A model generated the notes under the pieces. That model saw only the letters and a program-made list of their open reading frames with translations, did no database searches and was not told where the DNA came from. The position numbers and the translations under genes are program-made. From Diploptera punctata (taxonomy: Eukaryota; Arthropoda; Insecta; Blattodea; Blaberidae), in NCBI GenBank assembly GCA_030220185.1, contig JASPKZ010002332.1, forward strand, positions 682,001-746,000: 64,000 nucleotides of DNA, given 5' to 3'. Shown piece after piece: positions 23,620 through 35,587 of this stretch (positions within the stretch are counted from its first letter, which is position 1; each line of letters opens with the position of its first letter).

Positions 23620-24846
23620 ATTTTTCCTACATAACAGTTGTGTGGATGCTCAAAGCTTATGAACTTACTCGATAGATGAGTATCTGTGCTATTGGAATAA
23701 TCAATCTTCACAATAAGTTCCCAAACATGCTTTTTAAAAGAAGGATGTACATTAATTTGTAATTTCATAACCTAATGAAGTAAATAATTTATTATTCGAT
23801 AATCTAATTTGGTGTACAATAACTTTTCCTTCTTAACCAAACAAAATAAAATAGTAGTTATATTGTGAAAGATTGTCATACAATAGCACAGTTAGTCTTG
23901 CCATATATTGACAAAACCTTTTGCATGCACATATGCACTACAGCTCTGTAGAACTTAGAAGAAATGATTGAGAGATTTTGTATACATAGATAAATATATA
24001 AGAAATATAAAAAAAATGTTTTAAGAATCGTTACAAAATGTTAAAACAGTAGGAAATGTTAGTACAAATGGAAAAAGTAAATAGTGTAACAGTGTCATAT
24101 TAATGTTGTATGGTATAGCATAGTGGGTCATAAACTATAGTTCAGCCATCATAGGTTTAAGCAACTTTCATTGTATATTTGATAAATGGTGACCTTTATT
24201 ACAGCATAAGTCAGTTTTGGAGATTCTATGCCTCTAGTCACCTGCATTAGTCACTGTTCAAACAGAATAGCCAACTTTGTCTTATGGTGCACTGCAAGTT
24301 TGTGTACACCAATTAGTTTATTAGATAATATGGCTTCCCATAAAGAAACCTCTAATTTAATTAAAAGCGAGTTAATAAAGAAATGCCATAAATATAGCAA
24401 CTTAACGTTTGTATGCAATTGCCCAAAATTTTGTATTTGTATAACATGTTCTGGTATGAACTGTGAAAACATTATATGAGAATTAGAGGTGAGTTGTAAT
24501 CCAATACATCCATAATGAGAATAATGAAACTTGTTAATACAGTAATCATGAATAAAATAATGTGTACCAGTAACTGAAAGGGAATCAAATTACAATGCAT
24601 AAAGTGATGTAACATATCAATTGTTGCTACACATTATGTTTTTCTTGGAACATTCTTTTTTTAATATAGCAGAAAATAATAATTTGCCCCTTAGCTTATG
24701 ACGTCTGAGAAATTACAATGTTATTAAAGTAGTAGAATCCACTAAAAATATTATGCATTTGTTCTATAGTCTATATTTGATGGTGAATAAATATTAGTCA
24801 CTTTTGATTATCTGATAAAATCATAAACATTCTTTTTTTTTTCTAG
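23620..24846. other. Interior of the Harbinger relic, nothing firmly recognised
   Basis: Frames at 24228-24479 (both strands) have no recognisable domain. Confidence 0.35.
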
Positions 24847-24990
24847 AAGGCTTGCTGGGATATTACATCGCTTCATTCCCGAATGTCACCGAAGACTTAG
24901 ACTGCATGCACATAAAGACCAGTTCTCCAGGCTAGTTCAATACTGAGGAACATACAAGGAATAAAAGCGTATGATGTGCAGTTAAACATT
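24847..24990 (+). pseudogene. HARBI1-like nuclease catalytic fragment
   Basis: After an AG acceptor, the plus strand reads FPNVTEDLDCMHIKTSSPG, a stop, then FNTEEHTRNKS. This matches the PIF/Harbinger signature around the first catalytic Asp, where intact proteins have 'IDGTHI.I..P' then 'Y.NRK'. The Asp is retained (LDCMHI) but a stop follows within 11 codons. It lies inside the putative 12.6-kb Harbinger element. No partner region with the second Asp was found. Confidence 0.6.
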
Positions 24991-25570
24991 TTAGATATTA
25001 TTGTTTAGTTGCTTCTTCACTCACTCATACTTCTTAACTCCCAAGCAGACTCGAGTTTCTTCACTTCATTTGTGATATTCTCAATGTTGTATTACATTCA
25101 CAACTGATGTCCAATGGCCTCCTATCCTGCAGACTGACCTCCGCGCCATCTGATGGCTGACCAACGAACTTCCAAATCAATCCGCTCTCCTTATCACCGG
25201 GTATTTCAAAATTCATAGTTGTGTTTTTATTCTTGCAATATATAAATTTTTTTCCCAAATTGTGAGTTCCTTCGGTTTTTCCAATTGTTTAAGTAATTTT
25301 GTTTGGTTTCTATTCTGTGTTTTTCTGACCAGGCATCTACAGCTATTGCAGATTTTTCTGTTTCTCCATTTTTAACATTTCTGAGGTGTTCCTTTAATCT
25401 TGTATTTAGATTCCTTTTGTTTTTCCTATGTATATCTTTTCACAATCTTTACAATTAATTTGATAAATTCCCGATTTTTGCAGTCTTCAATCTTTTCATT
25501 TTTGTTGGTTTTTAAAAAAGATTGAAGATCTAACACATGACTAGACAATATTTAACAATTGTGCATTGAA
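24991..25570 (-). mobile_element. Penelope-like element, GIY-YIG endonuclease end
   Basis: In broken frames the minus strand reads IYQINCKDCEKIYIGKTKG (GIY-YIG motif of the PLE endonuclease domain), TKLLKQLEKPKELTIWEKN and LKYPVIRRADWFGSSL. The same order of blocks is seen in the PLEs at 46840-47330 and 56460-56850. RT sequence is absent (5'-truncated). Frameshifts make it inactive. Confidence 0.8.
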
Positions 25571-25869
25571 GACTCAGTTTGAAAGGAGTAAATGTTCTTT
25601 AGTATAAATGGAGTAGAGAGTCAATCATAAGCATCATCATTACCAGTACTATGGTCCATAAGAGCCAGGATCCCCTGATATATACGTCCAATTTTGATTC
25701 CCCAACCCATATAAAGGTTTCTATTATTATTTTATAAACTGTACATAACCACTGATTTAATATATTATCTTGTATATCAGCAAATTAAGTTTTCACCAAT
25801 GTAGACAGATTTTTTTGAAGCTGTAATAGTATTTTAAAATGCAATAGGAAGTATCATTAAGAAGTTTGT

Positions 25870-26060
25870 TTAATAATTAAGACATTTTGTCTGTACATTC
25901 TTACCTCTTATGGTTGTTTTTGTAAAATATGTGTTTCAAGGCTTCTGAGCCCCATCGTCAGCAATTACAGACTGTAATCAGAAGCCTTGAAACATATGTT
26001 CGACAAATACAACCCAAAGAGGTAAGAATGTACAGACAAAATGTCTTAATTACTGTAATA
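25870..26060. mobile_element. Palindromic PLE terminal insert with hammerhead-like core
   Basis: A palindrome centred near 25970: GTGTTTCAAGGCTTCTGA is inverted in TCAGAAGCCTTGAAACATAT, and GTCTGTACATTCTTACCTC is inverted further out. The minus strand holds a CTGACGA box and a GAAA box (25934-25961). Confidence 0.7.
25934..25961 (-). ncRNA. Candidate hammerhead ribozyme core
   Basis: On the minus strand: CTGACGA (25961-25955), a stem II of GGGGCT with AGCCTT (two G-U pairs, short loop), then GAAA (25937-25934). The other arm of the palindrome shows GAAA followed by the self-complementary CATATG. Stem I is weak. Hammerheads are known in Penelope-like elements; activity here is inferred. Confidence 0.45.
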
Positions 26061-26109
26061 TGTTTTCTGCTGCTAATTTTCATTAAGTCTTTACAAAGCC
26101 TCTACTCGG

Positions 26110-26330
26110 ATGGGAAAGGCCATTCAATTTTGCTCCAATGTAGGCTGAGATTATGTTACGAGCCTGAAATCTTCAGACTCGGAATCCATGACTTTAAGTT
26201 TCTCCCAGAAAACTTTTTGTTTTCTAGGATTCATCCATCCTAATAATATATCGACCCAGCCAGATTTTAACCTTGACTCTTGGGACGAGCAACTTAATCC
26301 CCAGATCACAAGCCGGATATTGAAATATAT
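26110..26330 (-). mobile_element. tRNA-derived SINE, family A
   Basis: Shares GAAATCTTCAGACTCGGAA, TTTAAGTTTCTCCCAG and a degraded box-B/anticodon region (CCTTGACTCTTGGGACGAGC) with the copy at 10610-10838. Confidence 0.7.
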
Positions 26331-26724
26331 ACTATTTATAATCGTTTTGTTAGAATCATATAAGCAGAATTCAGTAGTTTATGTTTTTCTCTTCAAGTTT
26401 TTTTTAAGCTTTCTGCCACAAAAGAAAATAAGATGACTGCAAATTAAATTTCCTTGTGAGAAAATAAGTAAATATGTTCCAGGTAACTGCCATTAATAAT
26501 ATTCACAAATGCAATCCTAATAGGCACGTTGCAATTCGATATATTAAATGTTTGTCTCATGATATTGGTCAAATTATGTGTAGTTTACTGTACAGATAGA
26601 AATATTGTAAATGCATTATAAATTCTCACATGCTGTGCTGCACCCTCCCTTCTAGCCACTATTATGCCATGACTTACTTGTTGTAGTCAGAAATCCAAAG
26701 ATTCATTCATTCACCTATAATGAA

Positions 26725-27049
26725 TATCCATCTATAGTAATTCTGCCCGAAGGCAGGTCCTTCACTGCAATCATAGCATTTTCATGCTATGCTTGCAGCT
26801 TTACTAGGGAATTGTGTAGGTGTGGTAGCTTCCCGTTGCTTTCCACACCGGTGAAGGATGATGGTGATGATGATGGCCATATGATTTCGGGGACCGTTTG
26901 GACCTTAAAGTTTTCCTGACATTTGATTTACAGGTGAGGAAAAACCCCGATAAAAACCTCACCCAGAAAAACTACCCCGACTGGGGATCGAACCCGGGCC
27001 CGCTGCGTGACAAGGCAGCACGCTACCTCGAGACCACAGCGGTGGACAT
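26725..27049 (-). mobile_element. tRNA-derived SINE, family C (near full length)
   Basis: All family C blocks are present on the minus strand, from CCACCGCTGTGGTCTCGAGG at the right end to the CAGAATTACTATAGATGG end at left. Confidence 0.92.
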
Positions 27050-27120
27050 AATGAATATAAATTATCTGAAATGTACTTATACATCTGCAAAGAAAGTGTT
27101 TATTTAAAGTTTTATTTGTA

Positions 27121-27400
27121 ATATACATCACGGCTATGGTCTTGGGCTAGCATCACTGTTTTGTTTGCAGAGGGCCTGAGTTTGATCCCCAGTCATGACA
27201 GATTTCCTGGATGATGGTTTTATTGATGGTTTCTCTGAACCTGTACGACAAATGTTAGGAAACTTTAAGGCCTAAACAATCTGTGATCATCATATTCGCC
27301 AGGTTTAGTATGAATGTGAGTGAATTGTGCATCTTGTCTTAAATATTTGTGTTGTCTTGGGGCAGGTCCTGGATTGTAGGTCCTCAGTAACCATGTGTGA
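27121..27400 (+). mobile_element. Diverged tRNA-SINE related to family C
   Basis: The head has GGCTATGGTCTTGGGCTAGC and TTTGATCCCCAGTCATG. The body has CGACAAATGTTAGGAAACTT and AGGCCTAAACAATC. The 3' half instead resembles the relic at 10071-10265, so this is a sister subfamily. Confidence 0.65.
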
Positions 27401-28045
27401 TCCAAAGTCTCTCTCTCTCCCAACCTATAGATATGAGGTTAAATTAAAATAGAGAAGAAAAGCTCCTTTATAATATATGTGTGTGTTTTTCCAAAGCCAC
27501 CTGGTGCACCTTTCATGCTTTGGTTTTCATCATCTTAGGTCGAAAAATAGTTTACTTGTGGTCTATTTTATTTTACGTAGGTGATGTTTACTTTTATTGT
27601 GTCGAATATAAGCATGTTGAATATCCCTTGTATAATTTTTTTATAATAAAGTAATGTATGAGTAATATGTTTTTTATTAAATGTACCTAACTAGTACCAT
27701 AAATTACTCCTCAGAAGGTTGTCCCTAAAGAAAATCTAAAATCTAAACTGTCTTATGATTGGTTGTTTCACAAAGGACGACAGTTTCTATCACTAACAAC
27801 TTTGTCCAAAATATGATAGAAAATTTGAGCATTGATAACCTTATGTTAAAAACATATAAAATTTCAAATTGTTTTTATCTGCATTCTGTTAGGTTTTTCA
27901 AATTGTGAAAGAAACCAATCATAAAATACAAATGAAAAAACGTATAGTGCGTGGTCTTTAAGTCGACCATCAAAAATTTACTTTAAAAGCAGTCTTCTAA
28001 TAGGGGATATCTCCTCATCCTGAATACAATCTGTACCTTTACACC
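27401..28045. other. AT-rich DNA, nothing recognised
   Basis: No supportable feature. Confidence 0.45.
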
Positions 28046-28450
28046 ATAATTGGAAAATGTTAACATTCTTCTTCTTTATTAGGAATTTCTTTATAATACA
28101 GTAGTTTTTCTACAACCCATTGTAAATTTTACTCCTCCATAAATCCCTATTCTCTACATCACACTCTGTTATCCTCTCGACACTATACTCCTATTATGCA
28201 CTTCTTGAATTCACTTTCTTTTGATCTCCCTTTTCTTCTGTTGCCCTCCGCTTCAAGATTTAATATCATCTTAGGATCCTGTCATCTGACATTCTCTTTG
28301 TGACCAAACCATTTCAGTCTTCTTCAATAACTTGTGGAATGTCTTTTTGAACATCCATTACTTCTGTGATTTTAGCATTTCTAATTTTGTCTCTTTTTGA
28401 ATTTCTAGAAATCCTCCTCCAAAATTGCATCTGTCGCCTATAGTTTATAT
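28046..28450 (-). mobile_element. LINE RT C-terminal fragment
   Basis: The minus strand reads WFGHKENVR, DPKMILNLEAEGNRRKGRSK and a decayed upstream thumb region. This fits the 'WFGHV.RM.D.R..KKI......GKR.RGRPK' tail of insect LINE proteins. Frame broken. Confidence 0.65.
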
Positions 28451-28479
28451 GCTTGCTCTCTGCTTAATGCCCAATATAG

Positions 28480-28770
28480 TATAGGGATTTCCAGCCAACC
28501 TAGACTCTGCCTGTCACAAGCCAGGAGAAATGGGGAGTGATGGAGGAATAACACCTCTTTAAAAAACCAGGGTTCATTCTGGCCTGGATGATAGTACTTT
28601 GTGACAGCTCCTTGCTAGGATACGGCAACTGCTGCCTTGTAAGGATATGTTGGTTCGTCAAAGCCTAGAGGAAGGAAACCTTGAACAAAAATCATCTGGT
28701 CCTCCAGGTTGGGGATTATAACAATGGCCCAGCTCCCCATTTTATGGAAAAAAATTAACTATGCTAAAGA
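28480..28770 (+). mobile_element. Probable LINE 5'-region fragment
   Basis: GC-richer segment (CTGTCACAAGCCAGGAGAAA, GGGGAGTGATGGAGG, CAAAGCCTAGAGGAAGG) unlike its AT-rich surroundings. Its style resembles the 5' region of the mini-LINE at 47839, but I see no direct match, so the call is tentative. Confidence 0.35.
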
Positions 28771-29669
28771 AATTGATGTGAAGAAAATATCAACATCTGA
28801 ATATAATTTATTGCAAGCACATTAATACTACTGAGTTCAGGTAAGATAACTTATTTGAGCAGAGGTTGCTGTTACTAATTTAACTATAATTTAAATATGT
28901 ACAAATTGAAGACTAAACTCATATATCAATAGCTATCATAGAAAGATTCTGAATTTACAAACCAAATGTCTTGCATAGTTAGGCCTAAATAGGAAAAAAA
29001 ATGTTAATATTTTTATTCTCAATTGTTGTATTATTAGATTTCAATGGGATACAGGATTTAAATAACTACTATTCTACCCCTCTGGCACACAGTGACAAGA
29101 ATATAGCCTTCATTAGGTTTATTACATAATATGACCAAATACAGGCAGTAAGACATTTATAAACTTATCAAAAGCATCGGCGTTGGTTGGGAAGAGAGAG
29201 AGAGTCATCTTGCAGAGGATCAGAATATATAGTCATAGGAATAATCCTTTCCAAGTAATTGTGATTGGTTTCAAAGAGTAATTGTATGCAGAAATTTCAC
29301 TACATTATAATACAGTAAAGAGATCTCAACACAGAATGGACAAAAATTTAATAAAGCAACTTCATTTTGGAAAAAATGCAATAATACAAAAAAATCATAC
29401 TAACTTAAAATTAACAGAAATTCACACTGGGCTATTTTTATGCAGTTTATTTCTAGTGTGCCTACATGTAAAAAAAATTGAGATTCTTATAATTGGTCAA
29501 TTTCCAACAAAATAGGCATAGATTACATAGAAAAAAATATCAAAATAACCAAATAGGTTTATATATAACATAAGACAATTTACTTGCCTTCAGTCATCTG
29601 ATGACTATCTTAAATTAAAATTCAGTTAATCAAAAAACAAATCTTGGTACTTATCATAGCTATTTATAG
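28771..29669. other. AT-rich DNA, nothing recognised
   Basis: No supportable feature; a 77-codon frame at 29282 has no domain. Confidence 0.45.
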
Positions 29670-30445
29670 CTAGAGCGAGGAATTATATGAAGAAAATTAT
29701 AAGAAAATATGAAATCGTAAAGACAAAATATGAAAATTATGACACAGAAATATAATGAAGCTACTATTTTCTAAACTTTTTACATATATTTATATGCATA
29801 GACGCACTACGACTTATAAGTGTACATACAGCACAAACAGAACTTATTTATAGCACAAGAAATCAAAATGTTCACTGTATTTTGATTATAATTTTCATTA
29901 TTTTTGACCCAATATAAAATATATTCATGATCTGAAACAATTTTAATGGATCATACCATAGCGTAGTTGTATAAGGAAACGTGGTACAAACAGGGAAGTC
30001 GTGAGTTCGAGTCTTGATATGGTCAAGATTTTTAGCTGGACCAGACCTTCTGATGGCATTGTAGACCTGGGATCGACTCAGATCCTAATGGAAGTGAGTA
30101 CTATATGCATGTTCTGGGCACAAATGCAGCCATCAGGCAGATCTGACAACCTGGCAGACATCTAGTGCCTTTTGTCTAGAAGGATGGAAAATTCAACATG
30201 CCACTACCCCAAAGGCCTCCCAAGACTGTAGTGGAATTATTTCATAAATCAAATCTGAGAGTTTATATATAATACAATTAATTAACGTATTGAATGATTT
30301 TTAATTATGAAATTTAAACATATGCAAGAAACAAAACATTGCAACCCAAACTAACAAGTTTCCATGAAATATAGCACTGACAAAGTTTAGAGTAGGTACG
30401 GTATAGTTTGGGTTATTGCTATCTTTACATTGCATGAAGATATTA
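29670..30445 (-). repeat. Dispersed repeat D2, copy 2
   Basis: Inverted partner of 17398-18190. The SINE-like middle (29955-30245) has GTCGTGAGTTCGAGTCTTG and the ending GCCTCCCAAGACTGTAGTGG. Outer blocks match on both sides of it, so the whole is one repeat unit, not just two SINEs. Confidence 0.75.
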
Positions 30446-31200
30446 AATTCATGTAGATGCAAATGTAACAATAACATTAAATTGGATGATTTAGAATACA
30501 AGTAAACCATTCCAGTATGTCATATTTGGAGAAACAAGATGTTAAAAGTTATTAGTCCATAATTGAATCTAGGGATTGTTTCAGAACTCTCTTTGCAATT
30601 ACAGTTACATTTAATATTGAACTATAAACATGGTGAAATGTAGTTAGAATTATTTTAATGTTAGTTTTTTTTGTATATATGAAATAGGTCTTGCATAGTG
30701 TCTAGTCTTGGTCTACTTGTGCTATGAACAATCAAATTGTCAATTATTAATTTTGTTCATAACACATAGATAGGATTTTTTAAAAATATTTTGTGATAGT
30801 AAACTATACAGCCTATCTGTCAGAATTGTTTTGCAGAATGAAAAATTATGCTCAACATCACATGATGTTATGGGAGGATACTCGTATCATGCTATATTTG
30901 ATACTTTGATGTAAGTGAGAAAAATGCTGGCCTAACCTACATCAACGTTACTAATTTCACAAAGCACTGCTTCAAGTTTCTTACATTTCAATTCTGTAAT
31001 CTGTTCACAGAGTAAAGACTGTCCTCAGGTAGCAAGAACGAACTGACAGCTACCTGACTACAGAAAATTCCAATATTGTTATTCTACTTATTCATCTAGG
31101 CTCATGATCTTGTTCTGGGGGACAAAAAACTCCATCGAACTTGACACTCTGTGACTCATCATCCAATTATTTGCTTTTATAAAGATACTGATAAATTTTC
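30446..31200. other. AT-rich DNA, nothing recognised
   Basis: No supportable feature. Confidence 0.45.
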
Positions 31201-31202
31201 AG

Positions 31203-31500
31203 CGGGGCACGCCGTAGCGTAATGGTTAAGGCACTGCGCTACAAGCCGGAAGGTCGAGGGTTCAAGTCCCGTTGGGGTCAGGATTTTTAAACTGACCCAA
31301 ACCTTCTGCCGGCACTATGGCCCTGGGGTCGACTCAGCCTCTAACGAAAATGAGTACCAGACGCTTGTTCTGGGGTAAAGGCGGCCGTCACGCAGGGCTG
31401 ACAACCCGGCTGACATAAAGTGCCGATTGTCTAGAAAAAGTGGGAGCCTTAACCTCCTACTACCCCAAGGGCCTCTTCAGGCCTGTTGTGGGATCACTTT
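31203..31500 (+). mobile_element. tRNA-derived SINE, family D, full length
   Basis: A tRNA-like head with box A (TAGCGTAATGGTTAAGGC) and box B (GGGTTCAAGTCCC), then a body with GGCACTATGGCCCTGGGG and TACCCCAAGGGCCTC, ending in GGGATCACTTTACTTTT. A truncated copy lies at 6880-7100. The LINE family L2 fragment starts immediately downstream. Confidence 0.85.
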
Positions 31501-31504
31501 ACTT

Positions 31505-31915
31505 TTCATGAAAGTGTATAAAACACTGGCTCTTCCAACTCTTTTGTATGGTAGCGAAGTATGGACGTTGAAACAGAAGGATATACAGAGACTTAGATCT
31601 GCTGAAATGAGATATCTTCGGAGGACTGCAGGATACACACTACTAGATCACAAAAAAAATGAAGACATCTTAGAAGAATTACACATGGAATCTTTAGAAA
31701 ACAAAATTTCTGATTATAAGTCAAGATGGATACAACATGTTCATCGAATGGAAGATCACAGAATACCCAAACTAATGTTAAGATATCAACCTGCAGGAAG
31801 AAGAAGACCAGGACGTCCACTCAAAAGACTTCTGGATGGTGTTTCTCTTGAGGCCGAAACAGGTCAACAAATGGCCTAAATTCGTGAATGTACTATGATG
31901 ATGATGATAAATTTT
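31505..31915 (+). mobile_element. LINE 3' end, copy 2 of family L2
   Basis: An open frame reads VYKTLALPTLLYGSEVWTLK, MRYLRRTAGYTLLDHKK, HRMEDHRIPKLMLRYQPAG and GRPLKRLLDG, the RT C-terminus of an endonuclease-reverse transcriptase, followed by an ATGATGATG tail. 5'-truncated, so non-functional, but better preserved than 15650-16080. Confidence 0.9.
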
Positions 31916-33774
31916 CACTTGTCTACCACATTACATTGTCAAAAATTACACAAATACATTCATTTCAAAAATATTTTAATGAATTCCTAGAACTTTTATT
32001 GAAAAAAAAAATATCGGAATTTGAAAAATATGGAGGAGTATGAAATTTTCACTAAAATATGAACATTTTGTTAAAATATTATGAAATATGAAGTTTTTTG
32101 TTGGTCTTATTTGATTCTGCATATCATAAAATGTAAAGATACTTAACCTCAGCGCTCTCTGACAAATAGTTTAAAACATGAAATTTTATAAAATTCCTCT
32201 CTCTATTTATAACAAATATGAGAAAGTTTGAATTTCATATAATTAAACATCGCATTACTTTTTAAATTTTGGTGTGTGCGTGAATTATACCGTACATATA
32301 TTTCACAAAACTATTACTACGTGTAGGCCTAATTACATTGAATTGTTATAATATTAAACAAACTTCAAAGAAATAAAAATAATATTAAAATGAATAACAC
32401 GAAAATGGAAACTAACCCAATTTATTTAAAACTACGTACATCTACACTAATTTATAATATTGAAAATAAACTATAATATAGTATAAAATTAATTATATCA
32501 GAATTGAAAACATTGATGCAGTATGGATAAATAATGAAAGCAGACGAATTTTTGCTATGGGAAATAAGAAAACATAAGAAAGATGATGCGCGGATACCCA
32601 ATTCAGCCAACATAATACGGAGGGAAATTGGAATTCATTACCAACATAACTGAAAAGTTAAGTTAAAACCGGTATACGCAACTGGCGGTTAAAAGCAGGT
32701 GGTACAACGCATATTGACGTTGTACTCCTGCTAGCCTTAAGCGTCAGATGACTAACTTGGGAGTTAACCTGAAGTTCGTACAACCGGCCCTAATAGTTTT
32801 TCCTATAGAAGTTCGCCGATTTAATTTCAGTATAGAAGGATGATAGTATACCAAGTCTTGACAATGGAATTCCAATCTATGATTTGCCTCGACATTTGGA
32901 GAAATATAAGAAAATGGTCCAGTAAAGTCAGTCAGCATTCTATTTAAACCCTGGACAACCCGGATTCGAGTTTGAAATGCTACCGTCTGAGCTAACTGGC
33001 AAGGTGTTATTTTGTCATTATTCGCTTTGAGAGTACATTTATGTTTTTTTTCTAGTAACCTACAATCAAGTTATCATATGACAGATCAAACTGACAAATG
33101 AGTCATATTTGTTACTAATATTGCCACTTTTTCTCTCCAGGAGTTTTCCCTCACAAGGGTGCAAAAACGCACATATTGAAAAATTTAAGGCGTGAAATTA
33201 CATATTAATTAATTTAATTGCAAGACCATTTATAATAAAATACGGACCCAAAGATGCTTTTATACATATTAGCAAAGGCCAACATTTTATAAAGTATTTA
33301 ATTCTGCGTGTAAGATTTTGAAAGCAAGGTCAGTGGAGAGGAGCGTCCATCAGGTCATTGCGCCTATTTCAGTAGTGAATGTATCTCTTTATTGAAAAAT
33401 TGTCCAGATGAGGCTACCATTGGACTTCTAATATGTAGCAATAATTTAAATATTTAGTGAGAAGGTAAAATAGTAATGTTGTAGTGTTTTATCTTCCACT
33501 GCATTAAATTAAGTAGAGCTCAGTAGATATCGTTAAAAGTCTCGTTTTATAATATAACGATTTGCTACCATAATCACGCTACAGAAGTAAACATGCGACA
33601 CGAATAATTTTTATATTGATTGTGCTATTTTATGATCAATAAATTAGGAGTTATTCAATTGAAGTCTCAAACTCAGTAGAATATTCACACAAAGTCCAAT
33701 TTTATTTATTTAAATTACAAAAAAAAAACCTAATTTTATTTCTGTTAACTTAAACATTATAATATCCATGTATT
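31916..33774. other. AT-rich DNA; right end of the Harbinger relic at 32790
   Basis: Apart from the inverted terminal repeat (32773-32790) and subterminal GTTGTAC words near 32700, nothing is recognised. The 64-codon minus frame at 32744-32938 overlaps the terminal repeat and is not a gene. Confidence 0.4.
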
Positions 33775-34382
33775 TATCATAAGTAATGCCACGAGTGATT
33801 TCCAATTTATCTAGAGAATTTGGAAATCAAGAGTGGCATTTGTTAGGACTATGTAACGAATAAAATTAAGCTCTTTACTAAAAAATAATTATTTGAATAT
33901 AGTTACCGGCGTTTTAAAATATTTATATAGTTAATGTAAACGGCGATGTTTGAAAACAAATTAGAAATGTGAGGTTATGTATATTCACTGCAACTCGATC
34001 ATATTATTTATTCCCAAATATGATCGGAATATTGTAAGAATGCACTCACTCTATTGGAGAAATAATGAAACACATCAAACTATTATAATCAACATTATAG
34101 GTTAATCATTTATATTTTGAATAAACAACTCAGTAAAATAACAATCTATTCATTATTTGATATATTCAATGTATTTGTTGGAGAAAAATAATGGTCTAAC
34201 CTGTTCAGAATATTAAAAAAGGAGGTGCTTTCTTTATCACAAAAGCAGGAGCTGATAAAGAGAAATCGATAAAGAGCGAGGTGAAACACGACTGTCATTG
34301 GTGTAAAACAGAATTCATTGAAACGTGATTGGTCATTGACTACCATTTGCGACACGAGTTAAATAGTCGAAATTAATTATAC
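33775..34382 (+). repeat. Dispersed repeat D1, copy 2 (with hairpin)
   Basis: Same orientation as 3442-4172. The hairpin at its left end is conserved in both copies, as are AAACGGCGATGTTTGAAAAC and the TTGAAACGTGATT..TCATTGACT block. Confidence 0.75.
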
Positions 34383-34394
34383 AAGTAACAAATT

Positions 34395-34770
34395 AATCTT
34401 CTCTTTATCTAGTCTCGTGTTCCCGTTTCCGGGGTCGAGTTTTGGACAAAAACCTCCATCTATCTCGGTCATTCCATGCCTTCTCTTCAATCATTTCCTT
34501 TCATTCAATTCCACTTTCCTCGATATCCTTAACCTGTTTTTCCCATGTAGGTATATGTCGGCCAACCTCTTGACATCCTCCTTCCTAATCTAAATTCTAA
34601 GTTTATGTCTTGATATCCTTCCAGTATTCATTTTTTTAACGTGGCCATACCTTATTCTATCTTCCATTTTATCTTTTTCATCCAACTTTAAAATTACTCT
34701 TATTTTAGTGTTTTGTAATTTTTCTATTCTGGTTTTCCCATGCATGATTCTTAAATATTTTAAAACAATG
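34395..34770 (-). mobile_element. LINE RT C-terminal fragment
   Basis: The minus strand reads RIEKLQNTKIRVILKLDEKD, then KMEDRIRYGHVKKMNTGRIS, the RT thumb/C-terminal pattern of non-LTR elements. Stops downstream. Confidence 0.7.
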
Positions 34771-35249
34771 ATAAATTAGTACCTAGTATTATTAGCCGGT
34801 ATCTCAGAATGCAAAATCGTTTTCTGTCCCCAGAATTTTCAGTTTGAGGTGCTCTGTTTTTCTCTCTTTGGTAACCGATAGTTCTGTTATTCAATGCCGA
34901 TGGTTAAAATTCATTATAATTTTAAATTTTTAGTATTTTTAAAATTTTAATTTTACGCTTTCAATATCAGAGGGTCAAAACTGGAATTTTGATCACAATT
35001 TCCAATTTACTCTTTTTTTCTCTTATTGAGACTACGTCATTAAGCTTTGTTAGTTCGGCAAAAGACAATACAATTAGAGATCTTTAGTTTGTAGGTGGTG
35101 AATAAACAAACAGGTTAAGAGAGGTTGAAAACTGAAATAGCCGCTTTAAATTTGACACAAAGGCGAATGTTTTTATCTTATTTATTTTTATTTTCATGTA
35201 GAGGCATATTAAAACAAGTGAGTAGGTATATAATATATCATGGTACTTA
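34771..35249. other. AT-rich DNA, nothing recognised
   Basis: No supportable feature. Confidence 0.45.
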
Positions 35250-35587
35250 TAAGATCCATCCATCCATAGTAATTCTGCCCGAGGGCAGGTCTTTCACTGC
35301 AATCATAGCATTTCCATGCTATGCTTTGCAGCTTTACTATATATAGGGAATTGTAGGTGTGGTAGCTTCCCGTTGTTTTCCACACCGGTGAAGGATGACG
35401 GTGATGATGATGGCCATATGATTTCGGCGACCGTTTGGGCCTTAAAGTTTTCATGACATTTGTCTTACAAGTGAGGAAAAACCCCTATTATAAAAACCTC
35501 ACCCAGAAAACTGTCCCGACCGGGGATCGAACCGAGCTCGCTGCGTGACAAGGCAGCACGCTACCTCGAGACCTCAGCGGTGGACAC
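35250..35587 (-). mobile_element. tRNA-derived SINE, family C (near full length)
   Basis: All family C blocks on the minus strand; small insertion of TATATA near 35340 and a TAT insertion near 35488. Confidence 0.9.

Larger units (their letters stand above)
20187..32790 (+). mobile_element. Putative PIF/Harbinger element, invaded by other repeats
   Basis: The left end starts GGGCCGGTTGTACCAACT. The right end, read inverted, starts GGGCCGGTTGTACGAACT. A second shared subterminal word, GCGTTGTACCAC, occurs about 70-100 bp inside both ends in inverted orientation. Inside the left end is a HARBI1-like N-terminal exon (20359) and later a HARBI1-like catalytic fragment (24847). The 12.6-kb span is explained by insertions: a MITE, a PLE fragment, SINEs and LINEs. 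No clear TSD (flanks CAC and TAA), so single-element status is inferred. Two separate copies would be the alternative. Confidence 0.5.

Noticed and set aside
31203..31275. Functional tRNA gene
   Set aside because: It is the head of a SINE with a shared 220-bp body (also at 6880-7100).
32744..32938. Possible lipocalin second exon on the minus strand
   Set aside because: Lacks the G-x-W-Y-E motif and overlaps the Harbinger terminal repeat.
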